DNA of 64,000 nucleotides. It comes from Myripristis murdjan. Its lineage: Eukaryota > Chordata > Actinopteri > Holocentriformes > Holocentridae. The first letter of the stretch is position 1. The number at the start of each line of letters is the position of its first letter. Under the pieces are notes generated by a model that worked only from the letters and a program-made list of their open reading frames with translations, had not been told where the DNA came from and made no database searches. The DNA is taken from NCBI RefSeq assembly GCF_902150065.1, contig NC_044002.1:22583900-22647899 (forward strand). The letters are read 5' to 3'. Below, one piece after another: positions 1-12,600 of this stretch. The translations under genes and the position numbers were made by a program.

Positions 1-204
1 AGTTATAAGTGCACAATGTGTGTAATTCTAGTTGACATTTTGTGATATATGGCCTAGTGTACAGTCATATTTACTGCCTACCGTCAACACACACCATAGA
101 CAGATGTTTTCAAATCCACTCGGGAATTTCAAATATGTAAAAATATGGAGTTTTAAAATGGAAAATATGTAGAAACATTAAACAGGCAAACACTGTAAGA
201 TTAA

Positions 205-681
205 GTACACTCGGTGTCTGCTTGATCAGCTCCACCTGTACAGTCTAATGCAGTTCAGGTCAGCAGCTCTGCCATAAATCTGCCTTTTAACAATGTTTAT
301 AATGTTCAGTTCGTGTTGACATTGTGCAGAATGTGTCAATTTAATTCTATGTTTATTATTGTGTTTGTAGTTTGCAGAGGTCCTGCACTGGACTACATTA
401 TATTGAGAGGTGTTTCTATGTTTTTGTCCCTCCTATTTGTATACACAGAGGGGGACAGAATATTGGAAACAGCTGTCAGTAAAATGCAGTCCAGTCCAAC
501 AGCAGCACTAACTATGAGCTCAATGCCAAACATAGAAGTGAATGAACACCTCTATTACTGTGACAACAAGAAAAGCTGAGCATTATAGGCAGCAGGAAAG
601 GAAACTTTATGGCACAACAGTTGGATTGGATTGGATTAGATTTTGCAGGTGGAGCTGATAAAGCAGCCACTGAGTGTCTAT
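205..681. mobile_element. Non-autonomous DNA transposon (MITE), copy 1
   Basis: The ends are inverted repeats: the left end reads CACTCGGTGTCTGCTTGATC and the right end is the complement of a close variant, both followed by a match to CAGCTCCACCTG. The interior lacks any protein-coding signal. A second copy in the opposite orientation lies near 38577-39000, which shows that this is a dispersed family. The superfamily is not certain from the ends. Confidence 0.65.
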
Positions 682-1183
682 CATCAGTGGAAATACTATC
701 AGAGTGCCGTACAGTACTGTGGGTGCATATTAGTTAAGAATATTCATTCATTCAGTATTTTGTCACATTTTTCTCCCAATTTAATGATGCCCTTTTGCTG
801 TCACCTGAACTGACTGATGTTTTTTTGATTAATGGGTTTGTCCTTTGATCATTCAGTCATTTGTCACAGGAATATTGTCAGGACACTGTGACTCTGACAC
901 CTGCACCCCCCAGTTTTTTCTCTGCAGATAATGTTGGTGAACCAGGAGTGCAGTCCTACATAAAAGCATCATGAAAGTCTTAAATGTCATTGTTTCTGTT
1001 TCTAGGTCTTCCATGTGGATTTGGACGCCTGATACGTGATGTGCTGTCCTGCCCTGCTGTCATGGACGCCTGCCCGGCTGTGACTGAAATGAAAGCTGCA
1101 TGACTGGATATTGAGTCACAGGTTTCCAGGACTCAGACCATGTGATTCCAACATGTCAACCCCAGGCGTCCTACTTCCATGTC

Positions 1184-2050
1184 AGATATTTGAGCCACAG
1201 CACCTTTTCCTCATTGGTAACCTGTTGCTGTTTGCTGTGGTGCGGTTCAGCGCGGGATCACTGTGTGACTGCAGGGGGCCGATGCGTTTCCAACTAAATA
1301 TGTGTAATATTTAAAAATGACAGTTTTATTGTCATGATTCCTAAAATGCATTTGCTTTAAAAAATGACCAAAAAACACTTTTCATTTGTGCAGGCCGATC
1401 ACTATGAATGTAAAACATTTGAGCAAATCTGCTTCAGCGTTCTTGAATGAATTTTTTATTATCGACTAACTTGTTTTGTTGTTATTTGTGTTCGCTTTAC
1501 ATTGCCTAATAATAAGCGGCTCGACAACAAAGCTCTGAGAACAGAGGGGAGAACAGTTGTGGAAATGGTGTGGAGTTGTAAATAAGATGATGTGATGATC
1601 CACTGTGTGTCTTGAAAGACACCAGAGGGACAAGAACAGGATTTTTTCCCTCCTTCCCAAACAACGATCACTGTGATGTTGAAGAATCTGATTCCATTAT
1701 ACCCGTGATAAAAAAAAACAAAACACAAATAAAGCTTTTCACCTAACTGCTAAATGGTTTGACATTTGATTCTTGACTGGCATTTTGAGTGGCTTGTTTC
1801 AATAGAATTTACATTCAGGTGAAACAAAACGTTTCAATTGAGCCAAGGTTATCACAGTTAATAACTAAAACTGTGGAAAAAACATTTTAGTTAACTGAAA
1901 TAAAAGTAAAAACTAGACTTCAGAAAAAAAAACTATCATGTATGTACAAAACTAACTAACGTAAAATAAAAATATACAGAAAATGCCTTTAGTTTTAGTC
2001 TTTAGTGAGGTTTAGGTGCTGGTGGTGATATTTCCTAGTCAGAATCTAAA
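1184..2050. repeat. Diverged direct duplication, copy A
   Basis: From the motif GAGCCACAGCACCTTTTCC onward this stretch resembles 3586-4230 in the same orientation. Shared landmarks in order include TTGTGCAGGCCGATCACTAT, a run ending AAATAAGATGATGTGATGAT, and CTGCTAAATRGTTTGA. Small indels separate the copies. No intact reading frame is conserved between them, so this is a repeat family or an old local duplication, not a gene pair. Confidence 0.65.
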
Positions 2051-2819
2051 ATATTCTTGTATTTGATTACATGGAAAAAATGCGGGATTGATTGATATAA
2101 AGACAGTATAACAACGGGCCAATGGATTTGATTTTCAGGGATTTACGCAGGTTCATTTTGTGGTGATAGAAACCTGTTACTTTAGTCTGACGTGCTCTTA
2201 TTTTGGAAGACGAAACCCGACTTTCCACGTGTCTTCGACGTGCCTTTCCGGAAACAGCCGAGCGCAGACGAAGACGGGAGCCAGTGTAGGCGTGTACGAT
2301 GGGAGGCGAAAACCTGAAACCTGAACCTGGCTCTTCGTGCTGTTCGACCTCGCTTTGCTCCTCGTCATGTATTTCATAGTCCCGTAAAAAAAAAAAAAAA
2401 AAAAAGGTGAGTGAAATGTTGTCGACATGTTTCAAGCTGGCTGGTTTGGTAACTGGAGACAGGGAAGTTGCTAAACTGTCATGTTTTTAACGGTTTCACA
2501 TTTCAACAACCCTTTGTAAATCTTAATAAACCCTTTCCAAGTAAATAGCATCCCCATTAACTCAATGGGAATATTAAATGTAGCAACTATTCTCACGGTT
2601 TCACAGACTTTGGGTGGGTTAATTTTATGTTAAGTTCCACGTTATATTATTATTATTATTATTATTATAACATATAAAGTCACTTTTGCCACCATGGAGG
2701 TCAATGTAGGGTTGTAATGTCTTTTCCTCTGTGATTTGATCAAACCACTGCAATTTCTGTCCAAATATTTGTCATACCACAGAGGTTAGCAGCTCATAAA
2801 CACTAAAACCTTTAACTAG

Positions 2820-3037
2820 CTCCTATTTTATTCCACACTGTTGTCTTTTATTGTTTTATTTCCATCTTTTGTTTTATTTCCAATTTTATTTCAATTTTTA
2901 GCCTTTTCTTTTTAATTCCACCCTGTGCTGTGTTTTATTCTTTTTTATGTTTTATTTAAGGTGTTTCAAATGATGTTCTTTTTATTGTGAAGCACTTTGA
3001 GCTGCAATTCTTGTATGAAAGGTGCTATACAATAAAG

Positions 3038-3074
<37 letters not shown>

Positions 3075-3078
3075 GTTA
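2820..3078 (+). repeat. LINE/SINE 3' tail with (ATT)n
   Basis: The segment ends in a tail of the type GAAGCACTTTGAGCTGCAAT followed by GGTGCTATACAATAAAG and then an ATT microsatellite. This layout is typical of fish L2-like LINEs and the SINEs that share their 3' ends. No reverse-transcriptase frame is present, so it is a severely 5'-truncated copy. The family assignment rests on the tail only. Confidence 0.55.
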
Positions 3079-3585
3079 TTATATGGACAATATATTGGGC
3101 CACACCTCTTAATCACTGAATTCAGGTGTTTTATTGAATCCCATTGCCGCACTGCAGGTGTGTAAAATTAAGCACCCAGCCATGCAGTCTGCCTTTACAA
3201 TCACTGGGGAAAGAAGCCTGTAGGTGGAATGTGTAGGTGGTCTAATACTTTAGTCCATATAATGCACATCAACAGTGAAGCTTATCTTCACAGTCCACAC
3301 ACCCTACATGTTCAGTTTCCAGATACCAAGCGAGCACCATGTAACCTGTCCCTGCAGAGGCTGGTGGTTATCACTAAAAAACAACACAAAGATACACACA
3401 CCATCAGTGATTAAAGTCTGGGGTGGCTTCCTATGCCTCTGATTCTCAAACTGGTTTGGTTCGAGATTTCCTGAACCAAGGTGCAAACTAAGGAACTTGC
3501 CCACAATGCAACCAGTTTTTGGGGGTTGAACCATTGCACAAAGCTCCTGTAGGTGTAGGTGGCCCAATACTTTTGTCCTTAGTGT
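3079..3585. mobile_element. Tc1-like non-autonomous element(s)
   Basis: The left end resembles TATGGACAATATATTGGGCC and is followed by CACACCTCTTAATCACTGAA, a sequence I associate with Tc1-like fish elements. Two inverted right-end-like copies follow: GGTCTAATACTTTAGTCCAT near 3240-3258 and GGCCCAATACTTTTGTCC near 3560-3578. This is either one element with an internal end duplication or two nested short elements. No transposase frame is seen. Confidence 0.5.
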
Positions 3586-4230
3586 GTTTGAGCCACAGTA
3601 CCTTTTCTTCGTTTCTGCCATTCGCTGAGGTGTCATTCAGCATGGGAGCACCGTGTGACTGCAGGGAGAATGGCACTTCTGTTGTCATGATTCCTAAAAT
3701 GCATTTGCTTAAAAACTGACCCAAAAACACTTTTCTTTTGTGCAGGCCGATCACTATAATTATAAAACATTTGAGCAAATCTGCTTCAGAGTTCTTGAAT
3801 GAATTTGTGACTGTCGACTGACTTGTTTTGTCATTATTTGTACTCGCTTTACGTTACCATTTTGCCTAACAATCAGCAGGAGAGCAATTGTGGAAGTGGT
3901 GTTGAGTTGTAAATAAGATGATGTGATGATCCGCAGTGAGTGACAAGAAAGGGATTTTTCCTTCACCCAAAACAACGATCACTGTGATGTTGAAGAATCT
4001 GATGGCAGTATACCCATGTTTTTGAAAGCCGAATCCAGAAGATAACACAAATAAAGCATTTCACCTAACTGCTAAATAGTTTGATTCTTCACTGGCATTT
4101 TGAGTCACTTGTTTCAATAAAATTCACATGCATCTCCTGGTACACTCAGGTGAAACGAAAGGTTTTGACTGAGCCAAGGCTATTCTACTTAACTAAAAAC
4201 CAAAACTAGGAGCGGAAAAACATTGTATTT
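3586..4230. repeat. Diverged direct duplication, copy B
   Basis: This is the partner of 1184-2050 in the same orientation. It begins directly after the Tc1-like right end, so the transposon may have inserted at the edge of the repeat. It lacks a roughly 60 bp stretch found in copy A and carries about 20 extra bases near 4127-4146. Confidence 0.6.
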
Positions 4231-4281
4231 AACTGTAATAAATTTGGGTAAATGAGCACACCAAGCATGAGAAGGCGTTGA

Positions 4282-4885
4282 TGGCTGCGTTTACACTTCA
4301 GGTCTTACTGCCCAATTCTGAATCAGTTCCTATATCTGATTATTTTGACTGTCAGTTTACACCTACTTTCAAAGTGACCCATATGTGATATCACTGTGAC
4401 TACACTTACTGAAACAAGACGCATGTGCACACGCCCAAAACACAGGTAAACAACCACCCGCAGGTACAGAGACGGAAGTGACAACATCAGGTGGTGACAA
4501 CAACACTGAAATAAACAAACTTGAGAAATGGACGCATTACTCCGCTGGCTGCCGCCAGCCATCGTTTCCCTTTTCAATGGACTAAATGCAGCCCCGAGCT
4601 TGCCCCGGGCAGACGTGTGTATACGTCATCAATCTGCGCATTTTCGATGACGTGCGACTTGCAACGACAGGGTACGTCCGATCTGTCCGCTTACACTGCA
4701 GTCGCACTGGCAGATATCCAATTCATATCTGATTTTAATCCACATATGATCAAATCCCGATTCGGATCTGAGGATACCCAATGCAGGTGATTTTTTTTCT
4801 GCTTACATGCATATCCAAATTCAGTCACATGGGAGGAAAAAAAAACGAATTGGGTCACTTGAACTGTGTAGTGTAAATGTGGCCA
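4282..4885. mobile_element. MITE with TGGCTGCGTTTACACT ends
   Basis: The left end TGGCTGCGTTTACACT and the complement of the right end (TGGCCACATTTACACT) match at 13 of 16 bases. The interior has repeated AATCGGATCTGA-like words but no transposase. A region with similar internal words lies near 36450-36850 in an OSGEP intron. Confidence 0.55.
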
Positions 4886-5299
4886 AAGTGTTGTGTTTGT
4901 ATTGGAATACCTATTCTGACAAGCACCGGCCATATTATATAAAGAATATATAAAACAAACACTGGAACTCATAAAAACTGGACTCAAATTAAAGCTTTTG
5001 AGACAATAAAAACAAAACTGGAACAAGCAAACCCACTCCGGAGACCAGCTGAGATTAAAATGAATTGTAGACAAAAACTTAAACCGAAATAAAAATAAAA
5101 ACCAAAGAAAAATATAAACACTATAATAACTCAGCCTTCATTTCACCTTTGCCTATTGGGAGCCACACTGTAGGCACTGCACCAACTTGTAGTTCCCACA
5201 ATGCCCTCACTTTAGATTTGAAACTGTAATATATAAAATGAACACTAGGTGGCAGCAAAACTTCAGAGGTGACAAAGTACAGGAGCAGCGAGAGACGCT

Positions 5300-5415
5300 T
5301 TTACTGTGTAATATCTATATCTATATATCTATTTATATATAAATATAGATTCAGATATAGAGATAAAGATATAAATATACAGATTTATATATATCTATAT
5401 ATAGATATAGATATT
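5300..5415. repeat. TA/ATCT-rich microsatellite
   Basis: This is a stretch of irregular TATATCTA and ATAGATAT units, partly self-complementary. It is simple-sequence DNA with no gene signal. Confidence 0.8.
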
Positions 5416-5569
5416 TTATGTAATTTAGTTCCCTGTCACTTAAACGGTGTTTTGTCACTGTTATATTTACCCCCCGCCCCCCGCATGGCATCACTGCATT
5501 TGTTTCTCATGACACTTTATGTCACTGCTCCCATGCAGCATTACAATAATACTACCAGTTCTGAATAAT

Positions 5570-5655
5570 GCACATGTGTAACTAATAATTTAATTAGGAG
5601 CCGGCTGCTTACATAATGAGTTGATGCTATTTACCAAAAATAATTATGTAGGTAC
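5570..5655 (+). repeat. 85 bp dispersed repeat, copy 1
   Basis: Almost the same sequence recurs at 8926-9011 in the same orientation, with about five differences. Both copies run from CACATGT through GGAGCCGGCTGC to AATTATGTAGGTAC. The flanks differ, so this is an inserted or transposed fragment, not a longer tandem duplication. Confidence 0.7.
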
Positions 5656-5899
5656 AGTTTTGGCTTCCAAAACATGAGATGCATCCAGTTTTCAATCATA
5701 GGCCATAGTTTCCATCGTGGTTCGGTGGTCGCGAATAAGTCTTAATTGAAAACACATTACACGCGTCAGGTTCTGTCGACGGTCTTGGTCTCATGGTTTC
5801 ACACTAACTCTGAACCTCGGTCGGAGCGTGTGTTCTTCAGGTTAGGTTATTTTCCACTGCTGTTTAAACAGTTAATACTTCTGTTTAAATTGTTCATAT

Positions 5900-6205
5900 T
5901 TCTATCCTTTTATAATCCTTGTTTATAGTGTTTATATTGCTTACTGCTATTTATCATGTGTATACTGTATATTTCTTCTAAATTTGCACATTGACCTACC
6001 TCTATGCATCCTTTATACACCCATGCACACCCATTTTTTTTTTTTTTTTTTTTTTTTTGCACATTGCTTTTTCACACTGGGTTGTACTTAGGTTATTCTG
6101 TTGTACTCAGATCTTATTCTTTATTTTTATTTTTTATTTACTGAAAAAATGTGAATTTCCTGCGGGATGAATTAAGTATCTATCTATCTATCTTTCTATC
6201 TATTA
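5900..6205 (+). mobile_element. LINE 3'-end fragment with (ATCT)n tail
   Basis: The 3' end reads TTTCCTGCGGGATGAATTAA and then runs into ATCT repeats, typical of fish RTE/Rex-like LINE tails. The same roughly 300 bp sequence is present in reverse at 43023-43360. No coding frame of the element is left. An internal poly-T tract lies near 6034-6058. Confidence 0.65.
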
Positions 6206-6399
6206 AAAAATGCAGATATTTCAGACAACAGCTCCAAACAGTGATGTACACAGACACAGGAGTATTAATTAAAAAAAAATAATAACAATAATTAAAAACG
6301 AAATTAAAAAAAAAATGAATGATGCACGGTATTAGATCTTAAGAAATATGTTTTTAACATTTTTTCTTCACTTATTTATAACCTTAGGTATTTAAAGCG

Positions 6400-6611
6400 G
6401 TGGTGTTATGCGCTCCGTCACAGCAGGTGGCGGTGCGCACTGTAACACGGTTTGCGTGCCGACATTAAATCGCAGAAGAAGAAGAAGAAGAAGGCGCACA
6501 CGTGTTTCCGCTGTGTAGAGAAACAACATTCACGGTTTGCTGCACTTCTCCCTGCTAGCCAAGTCTGTCGCCACAGTTAATGACTTTTATAAACCTCCGT
6601 GTGTCGATTAA
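6400..6611 (+). promoter_or_regulatory. Probable promoter and 5'UTR of TIN2-N/zinc-finger gene 1
   Basis: This segment precedes the inferred start codon at 6612. It is more GC-rich than the repeats around it, with several CpGs, a GAA/AAG run near 6473-6494 and GCACACGTGTTT containing an E-box-like CACGTG. No TATA box is convincing. The assignment depends on the first-exon model. Confidence 0.4.
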
Positions 6612-9600
6612 ATGATGGAAACGACTGTCGCATCCGGTCCAGCGGAAAATGCAGGTCCGTCAAACCGCAGCTTGCAACTTTTCCTGCGGGTTTTCCTCCG
6701 TGAGAGCGCCGTTAGCCGGGGGGCCGGGCCGGGCTAACAACACGGCTGTAGCTAGCACTGCCAGAAACCTGGAAGAAACCAATAAAAACAGACTTATTAT
6801 TTATTTTACAGCTTCAAAAGTGTTTAACACTGCTCTGAGTGAATGAAACAATTAGTTCCCCTTTGTCAGCAGTAAGTAGGGCTTCACGATATGAACAAAA
6901 TATGAACAGTTCATTTGCAAAAACAGATATCTCCATTTGAATTTATTAAACCTTTTCAAACTTTTTTGGATTTTATTAGAATTTACTTTATGTTTATTTC
7001 TATTTTTTATATGTTTATTTAGCCTGGCATAATGTTTATTATCCTAAATCATGCTTTGTGTGTGTGTGTGTGTACTACAAGCAGTACCAGTGAAAAAGGT
7101 GTATTCATTTTAAGGATGGCTTTTATCTGTTTTTGCAAATGAACTCTTCACATCATTCCTTGATATTTATGCCAAATATCTCGGTCGCGATATGGCACAC
7201 GATATGTCTGGGTTTTTGTTTATTTGAGGTTTTCAGTGTAGCAACAGTGAAAATTGAGCCTTTTTCATGAAACAGCACAGCAGCACCTACTGTACATCGA
7301 AAATTTAGTTACTTTACAAAGTTTTTTTTATTGATCACAAGAAACCAATCACTGTCTGAGGCTGCTTTAAAATAAAAGATAAATAAAATCAGACATCTTT
7401 CTGCAGCCTCTGCTTTGACACGGTGCTTGAGCAATATTTTAAGTGACACAACAGTGAAAATTAAGTAGTCTTAACCCTAACTCTAGGTTTGATATCGTCC
7501 ATATTGTTGCCTATTGAGATATTCATAATCAAATGATAATGATGTATCGTTCAGCCCCAGTAGGTAGCTAGCTTGAGTGTGTCACTCCTCAACACACATA
7601 CAAAATATCAAGCATAAAAATACCAAAGTCATAACATAACATTCATTAAAATATAATAAAAATGTAAAAGGAGCTGAGGACCACTCTAAAAGAGACTCAA
7701 GTCACATTAAATTACATGAGAATTGTGATTTACTCGTGAACCAAGACGTTATCCACTATTTTGGCTTAAAATTTGAAAAATAAGTGATTAAACAGAAGTT
7801 GTGGTTGTTGTACAATAGAAGCAGCATACACTGATTTCTCACCAGAGACTCTTTGAACAGGCATTGCTTTGTCATGAATTTAATTTGCTTCGTGTGGTTC
7901 AATGGATAAAGTACAAGGTTTAAACACAAAGACTTAGGGCTGGGACGATATGCTTTTCTCTCGGTTCAGTACTATAACAATACTTGGGTGCTGATTTGAT
8001 ATGTGTTGTGATTCGATATTCTGATTTATTGTGTTTTATGAATTCCCCTCTAGTTTGTGTCTGTAAAGTTTGATGAGGCTGTGATTCTCCTAGAGGTCAC
8101 TAGAGGTCATTTTCTACAGTGAAATGGCTGCTATGGGGGTTAAAATCACACGTGAATCAAATGTGGCTCATTGAATCCACAAGAGTCTCAGCTTTCCAGT
8201 CAAAGCCAATTAATGCAGCTCCAAGACTGTTTAGGCCCCAGTCTGCACAAACACACCATTTTACAACAGGCCACAAGAACACATGTGGACTGCAGGCTTT
8301 GGGGCCCAAACTGCATGGGATTAGCATGAAGGGCAGAGCCGTGGCTGCCCAGAGAACCCATTTTCATTCACACATCTGGAGGTCAGAGGTCAAGGGACCC
8401 CGCTGAAGGTGGCACTTGTTCACTTAACAAAATTTAGCCGAACTTTAGAGCAATATGTTGTCCCCTTCGGTCATTTAGGTCCATATGATAGCAATATTTT
8501 TCCTTTAAACATTTTTTAAAAAAACATAATTAGAAATTGTAAAAGGATTGCGATACTTAAGTGAATTGATTTTTTCCCCCACACCTACAAATAAGTGAAA
8601 AAGTACAGCTTTGCACCGGTGAAATATAAACACAAAGAGCCTCTAGAACAAATGCTTTTACTGTAAGGAAGCCACAATAAATTCATTATCAAAATTCTAA
8701 CCGCTCACTTTGTTTAAATACTTTTACTTTTACTTCTAATACTTAAGTACAGAAAATATCAGAAAATTACTTTTGATACTTAAGTACAATAAATGTCAGG
8801 TACTTTAAGACTTTTACTCAAGTAATATTCTTAAAGGTGACTTTTACTTCTACCAAAGTCATTTTCTGGTGAGATACTTGTACTTTTACTCAAGTATCGC
8901 TTTCAAATACTTTATACAAGACTGCGCACATGTATAACTAACAATTTAATTAGGAGCCGGCTGCGTACATAATGAGTTGATGCTATTTACCAAAAATAAT
9001 TATGTAGGTACAAATAAAACAAAGTCATACTGGCAAACGTCGGCCTGTCTGCGGTCAGAGAGTTGTTTGCCTCTTGTCGAAAATCTGCCAAGACACATCA
9101 AAGCTGCTCTGACAGCTGAAGATGGTGGAGAGGTGTTCAGGTGTTCATTTTCTCCTGTCAGTCCAATACCACAACATTGTTTTAGTCAGAAAGCTCCCCT
9201 GCAGTGCTTGCTGTGTAGGTTGAGTATTTCCTTCCTGTGCATGAAGACTCCAGTACTTGTTTTCTTTTTCTTTCATTTTGTCGACCTTGTGTTAAGCCCT
9301 CTGGACAAACTCAGTGACACACCTGCTCTCCTGCCCACCTCTCCTCTGATTTTCCTGATTTATTTATGGTTGTAACCCTTCCTGCTCCCATACAGAGACA
9401 AAGAATCGTATGGATCCACTGTTAACATGTTGCAAGAAGACGCTTGTCGTGCCACACAGACGCATCACGACTCTGTCCGTCCTCTGCCTGTACAGATGTG
9501 TTCCTGCCGCTGTCCTCGTTGCGCCTGCTGATCCCTCCGCTGCGGCTGGTTTCCGCGGCGATGTGGCAGGTGGCCCAGCGCCGAGACGTGGTGGACTACG

Positions 9601-12600
9601 AGAAGCTGGATGAGTTTGTGATGCTGGTGACGGCGATGGTGCCCGACCTGCTCAACGCCAAGCAGAGAGCCAAACTGCTGCTCCGTTTGAGAGCGAAAGT
9701 GAGTCCGATGAAGCATCGCAGTTCGGTTTCGTGACCCTGTGCAGTTTTGGGTTCCTTTTTTTTTTTAGTTTTCTTTTTCTTAAACGGCTAAATTGTACTT
9801 ACCATGAGCTTGCTGGTCAAATTGGTGTTGAGCTTTTAATATTTATTGCAGATAGAAAGGGAGCAGCAAAACAAAAAGCGTGTTTTTTCTCCAAGTAATC
9901 TGAACCTTACATGGGCAATAAGGGCCACATGTTGTATTATCACAATACTTGACTATTCATACAGCAGCGCTCGTGTTTGAATTATCTTTACCTTTTGAGT
10001 GATTAAAGCCAAAGTTTTTATTTAAGTGTGGAGGTGAAGCATGAATCTCTGTTTTTTTTTTTTGTTTTGTTTTTTTTTAATCTCCACAAGGCAGAAGGCA
10101 GAATGTGTCTGTCCACCTATCAGCCTAATATTTTTTGTGCTTTGTCAATAACTGTAGAATCCAGGACCTCTTGTGGTTACTGTGATTCAAAACCTGAGAA
10201 GGGGAGATACACAGGTGCCGCCTCCATGTTTTCCCTTCTCCCCCTCTTCTCCAGTTGGCAAAAATAGGAGTGGTTGTGTGCATCTGTCTGCTGCTAATCT
10301 CACATACGGCCGAGCCTATCAGCCCTAATATTTTAGTGCAGTGTGACCAAGGACCTTTTGTGGATGTGGTGATTTAAAATCTTGGAAAACCTGTTTTATG
10401 CTGCAACTCAGCGCTAAATCCTCAGCCAGTTTTTCCGATCACCGGAGACGGAGAAATATGCAGGCAGTGCCTCCATATTTTTGAAAAGAAGGGGTGGTTT
10501 GTCACCACAGGAGAAAGGGGAAACAAAAAAGTCTCTGTTTGTATTTGAATCGATTGTTTTTTTATGCCCCTCCCTGATAATAGTACTGTGGTGCTTCATT
10601 GATCCCTGAAGGAATATTCTCTCAGAGCAGGGTCCTGGGGCTGATAGCGATTGAGCGCCTTGCTCAGCAGCACTTCAGCATTGCAATTCCAAACTCAGGA
10701 GGGTGAACCCTTTCCCTCTGGTTGCAGGACAGTTTCTACACACACACTGCAAAAACTCAAAATCTTACCAAGATTATTTGTCTTATTTCTAGTCAAAATA
10801 TCTCATTACACTTAAAATAAGACATGATCACCTCAGAAGTAACTTGTTTTTAGACAATTTTCACTTGTTTCAAGTGAAAATTCACTTGAAACAAGTGAAA
10901 ATTTGCTTGTTTCATTGGCAAAATTTGCCAGTGGAAAAAGTGAAAATTCACTTGAAATAAGTGAAAATTAGCTAGAAACAAGAAACAAATTTTGCCAATG
11001 AAACAAGCAAATTTTCACTTGAAACAAGAGACAATTGTCTAAAAACAAGTTACTTCTGAGGTGATCATGTCTTATTTTAAGTGTAATGAGATATTTTGAC
11101 TAGGAATAAGACATTTTTGACTTGAAATAAGACAAATAATCTTGGTAAGATTTTGAGTTTTTGCAGTGCAGCAACACTGTGCTGCCCAGATATGCCGTGT
11201 ATGCACCTTTCAGATAATCCCAGAGTCACTCCTTACCAGACATTTTATCTCCCGTTTCAGATTATTCTTGAGCTGTGCGGTGCCGAGCACACGGCCAACA
11301 TGATGTGCATACAGCCTCACCTCGAGCGAATCCGCCCGCCAGGATACACAGGGGTGAGTCTGCACTGCCGCACATCCCTGTATCTTTTGATTTGCATAAG
11401 CCGGTTTGCTATTTTGTATTATCGCTCTTGCTCAAGTCATTCAAGTCATCTTTCTTTGACTTCCTGTCCAAACAAGATGCAACAAATCTCCCCATAATTT
11501 AGGAGAAAAAAATATTCTTATAGGTCATGAAATGTCTGCAGATTCATGGGATTCTGAAGGGACGTAAATCAAATTCCTGGGATACAAGAGGCGATGTTGG
11601 TCTTTCCTCTGGTTGATCAGTGGGTGCAGGATATCCCCTCACAGAGTTTTTGTTTACTTATTGGTTTATTTAGGGACAGCACACACTGATGAACTGTTAC
11701 ACTGTAGATGAGTCAGAATTACCCGAAGAGGCTAGTTTTCATCTGCTGTCCCTGGCCAGACTTTTAAAAGTTTTAAAAGGCAACCCAAAATTTTAAATCA
11801 TGTGTTACAAAGATTAAAAACTACATAAGTAACTTAAGAAGCACAATAACACATAAAAGGCCCAATCAGCAGACAGTGGCAAGCAGACGAAACAGTGTAC
11901 ATATAAGTAAAGCATACACAAGGTACTATGGCAGAGTGCACACAGTAACAAACTATAGCAGAATAAACAGCATATATAAGCACATAAAAGCAACTATATG
12001 ACCGTAGTGCACATACAGCAGCACACTGTCTACAGAATGCACAGCAACATGCGGCGAACGAAACAGAAGCACATCCTCGAGACAAGCAAGCAGGACAAGA
12101 CGGCTGTTAGATCCCATGTACACAAGGTTGATTATTAAAAAGACACGTTTTTAGCTGCCCCGTAAAGGAATGGTAAGCACCAAGTCCTCTAATATGTGCT
12201 GGGACTGAATTCCATTCCTGTGGTGCCTTCACTGAAAATGTGGAGTGGGAAAAGGCACTTTTTCTAAACTTTTTCTAATAGGTTTTTGGGGATGTTACTG
12301 ATGCTTGTGTCCGGCAGAGCGGGGATGCGGAGGTGGACGCGGAGGAGGCTATTTTCCTGGAGCTCGTCCAGACGCTGCTCAAAGACCCAGCAGAGCGGGA
12401 GCACTTCTACCAGGCAAGGCGGCCTCACAGCTCTGACACCTGTCATCCTCACAGGCTGCCTGAAAAACCTCATGCTGGCTTTGCACTCAGCTGTTATTTC
12501 CATTGTTGAATTAGGACTGCCACTAACAGCTGTTTTCCAGTCAGTTAATCTATTGATTATTTTACCAATTAGTTAAGTAATCTAATTGATTTATTTTCCT

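Noticed and set aside
1004-1031. Possible terminal exon of an upstream gene (TTTCTAG|GTCTTCC, then a short frame ending VDLDA)
   Set aside because: The acceptor looks good, but only eight codons precede the stop and no partner exon or homology is visible.
8119-8406. 95-codon frame, with a related frame near 56188-56518
   Set aside because: It lies in interspersed repeat R; the three copies do not keep a common reading frame.
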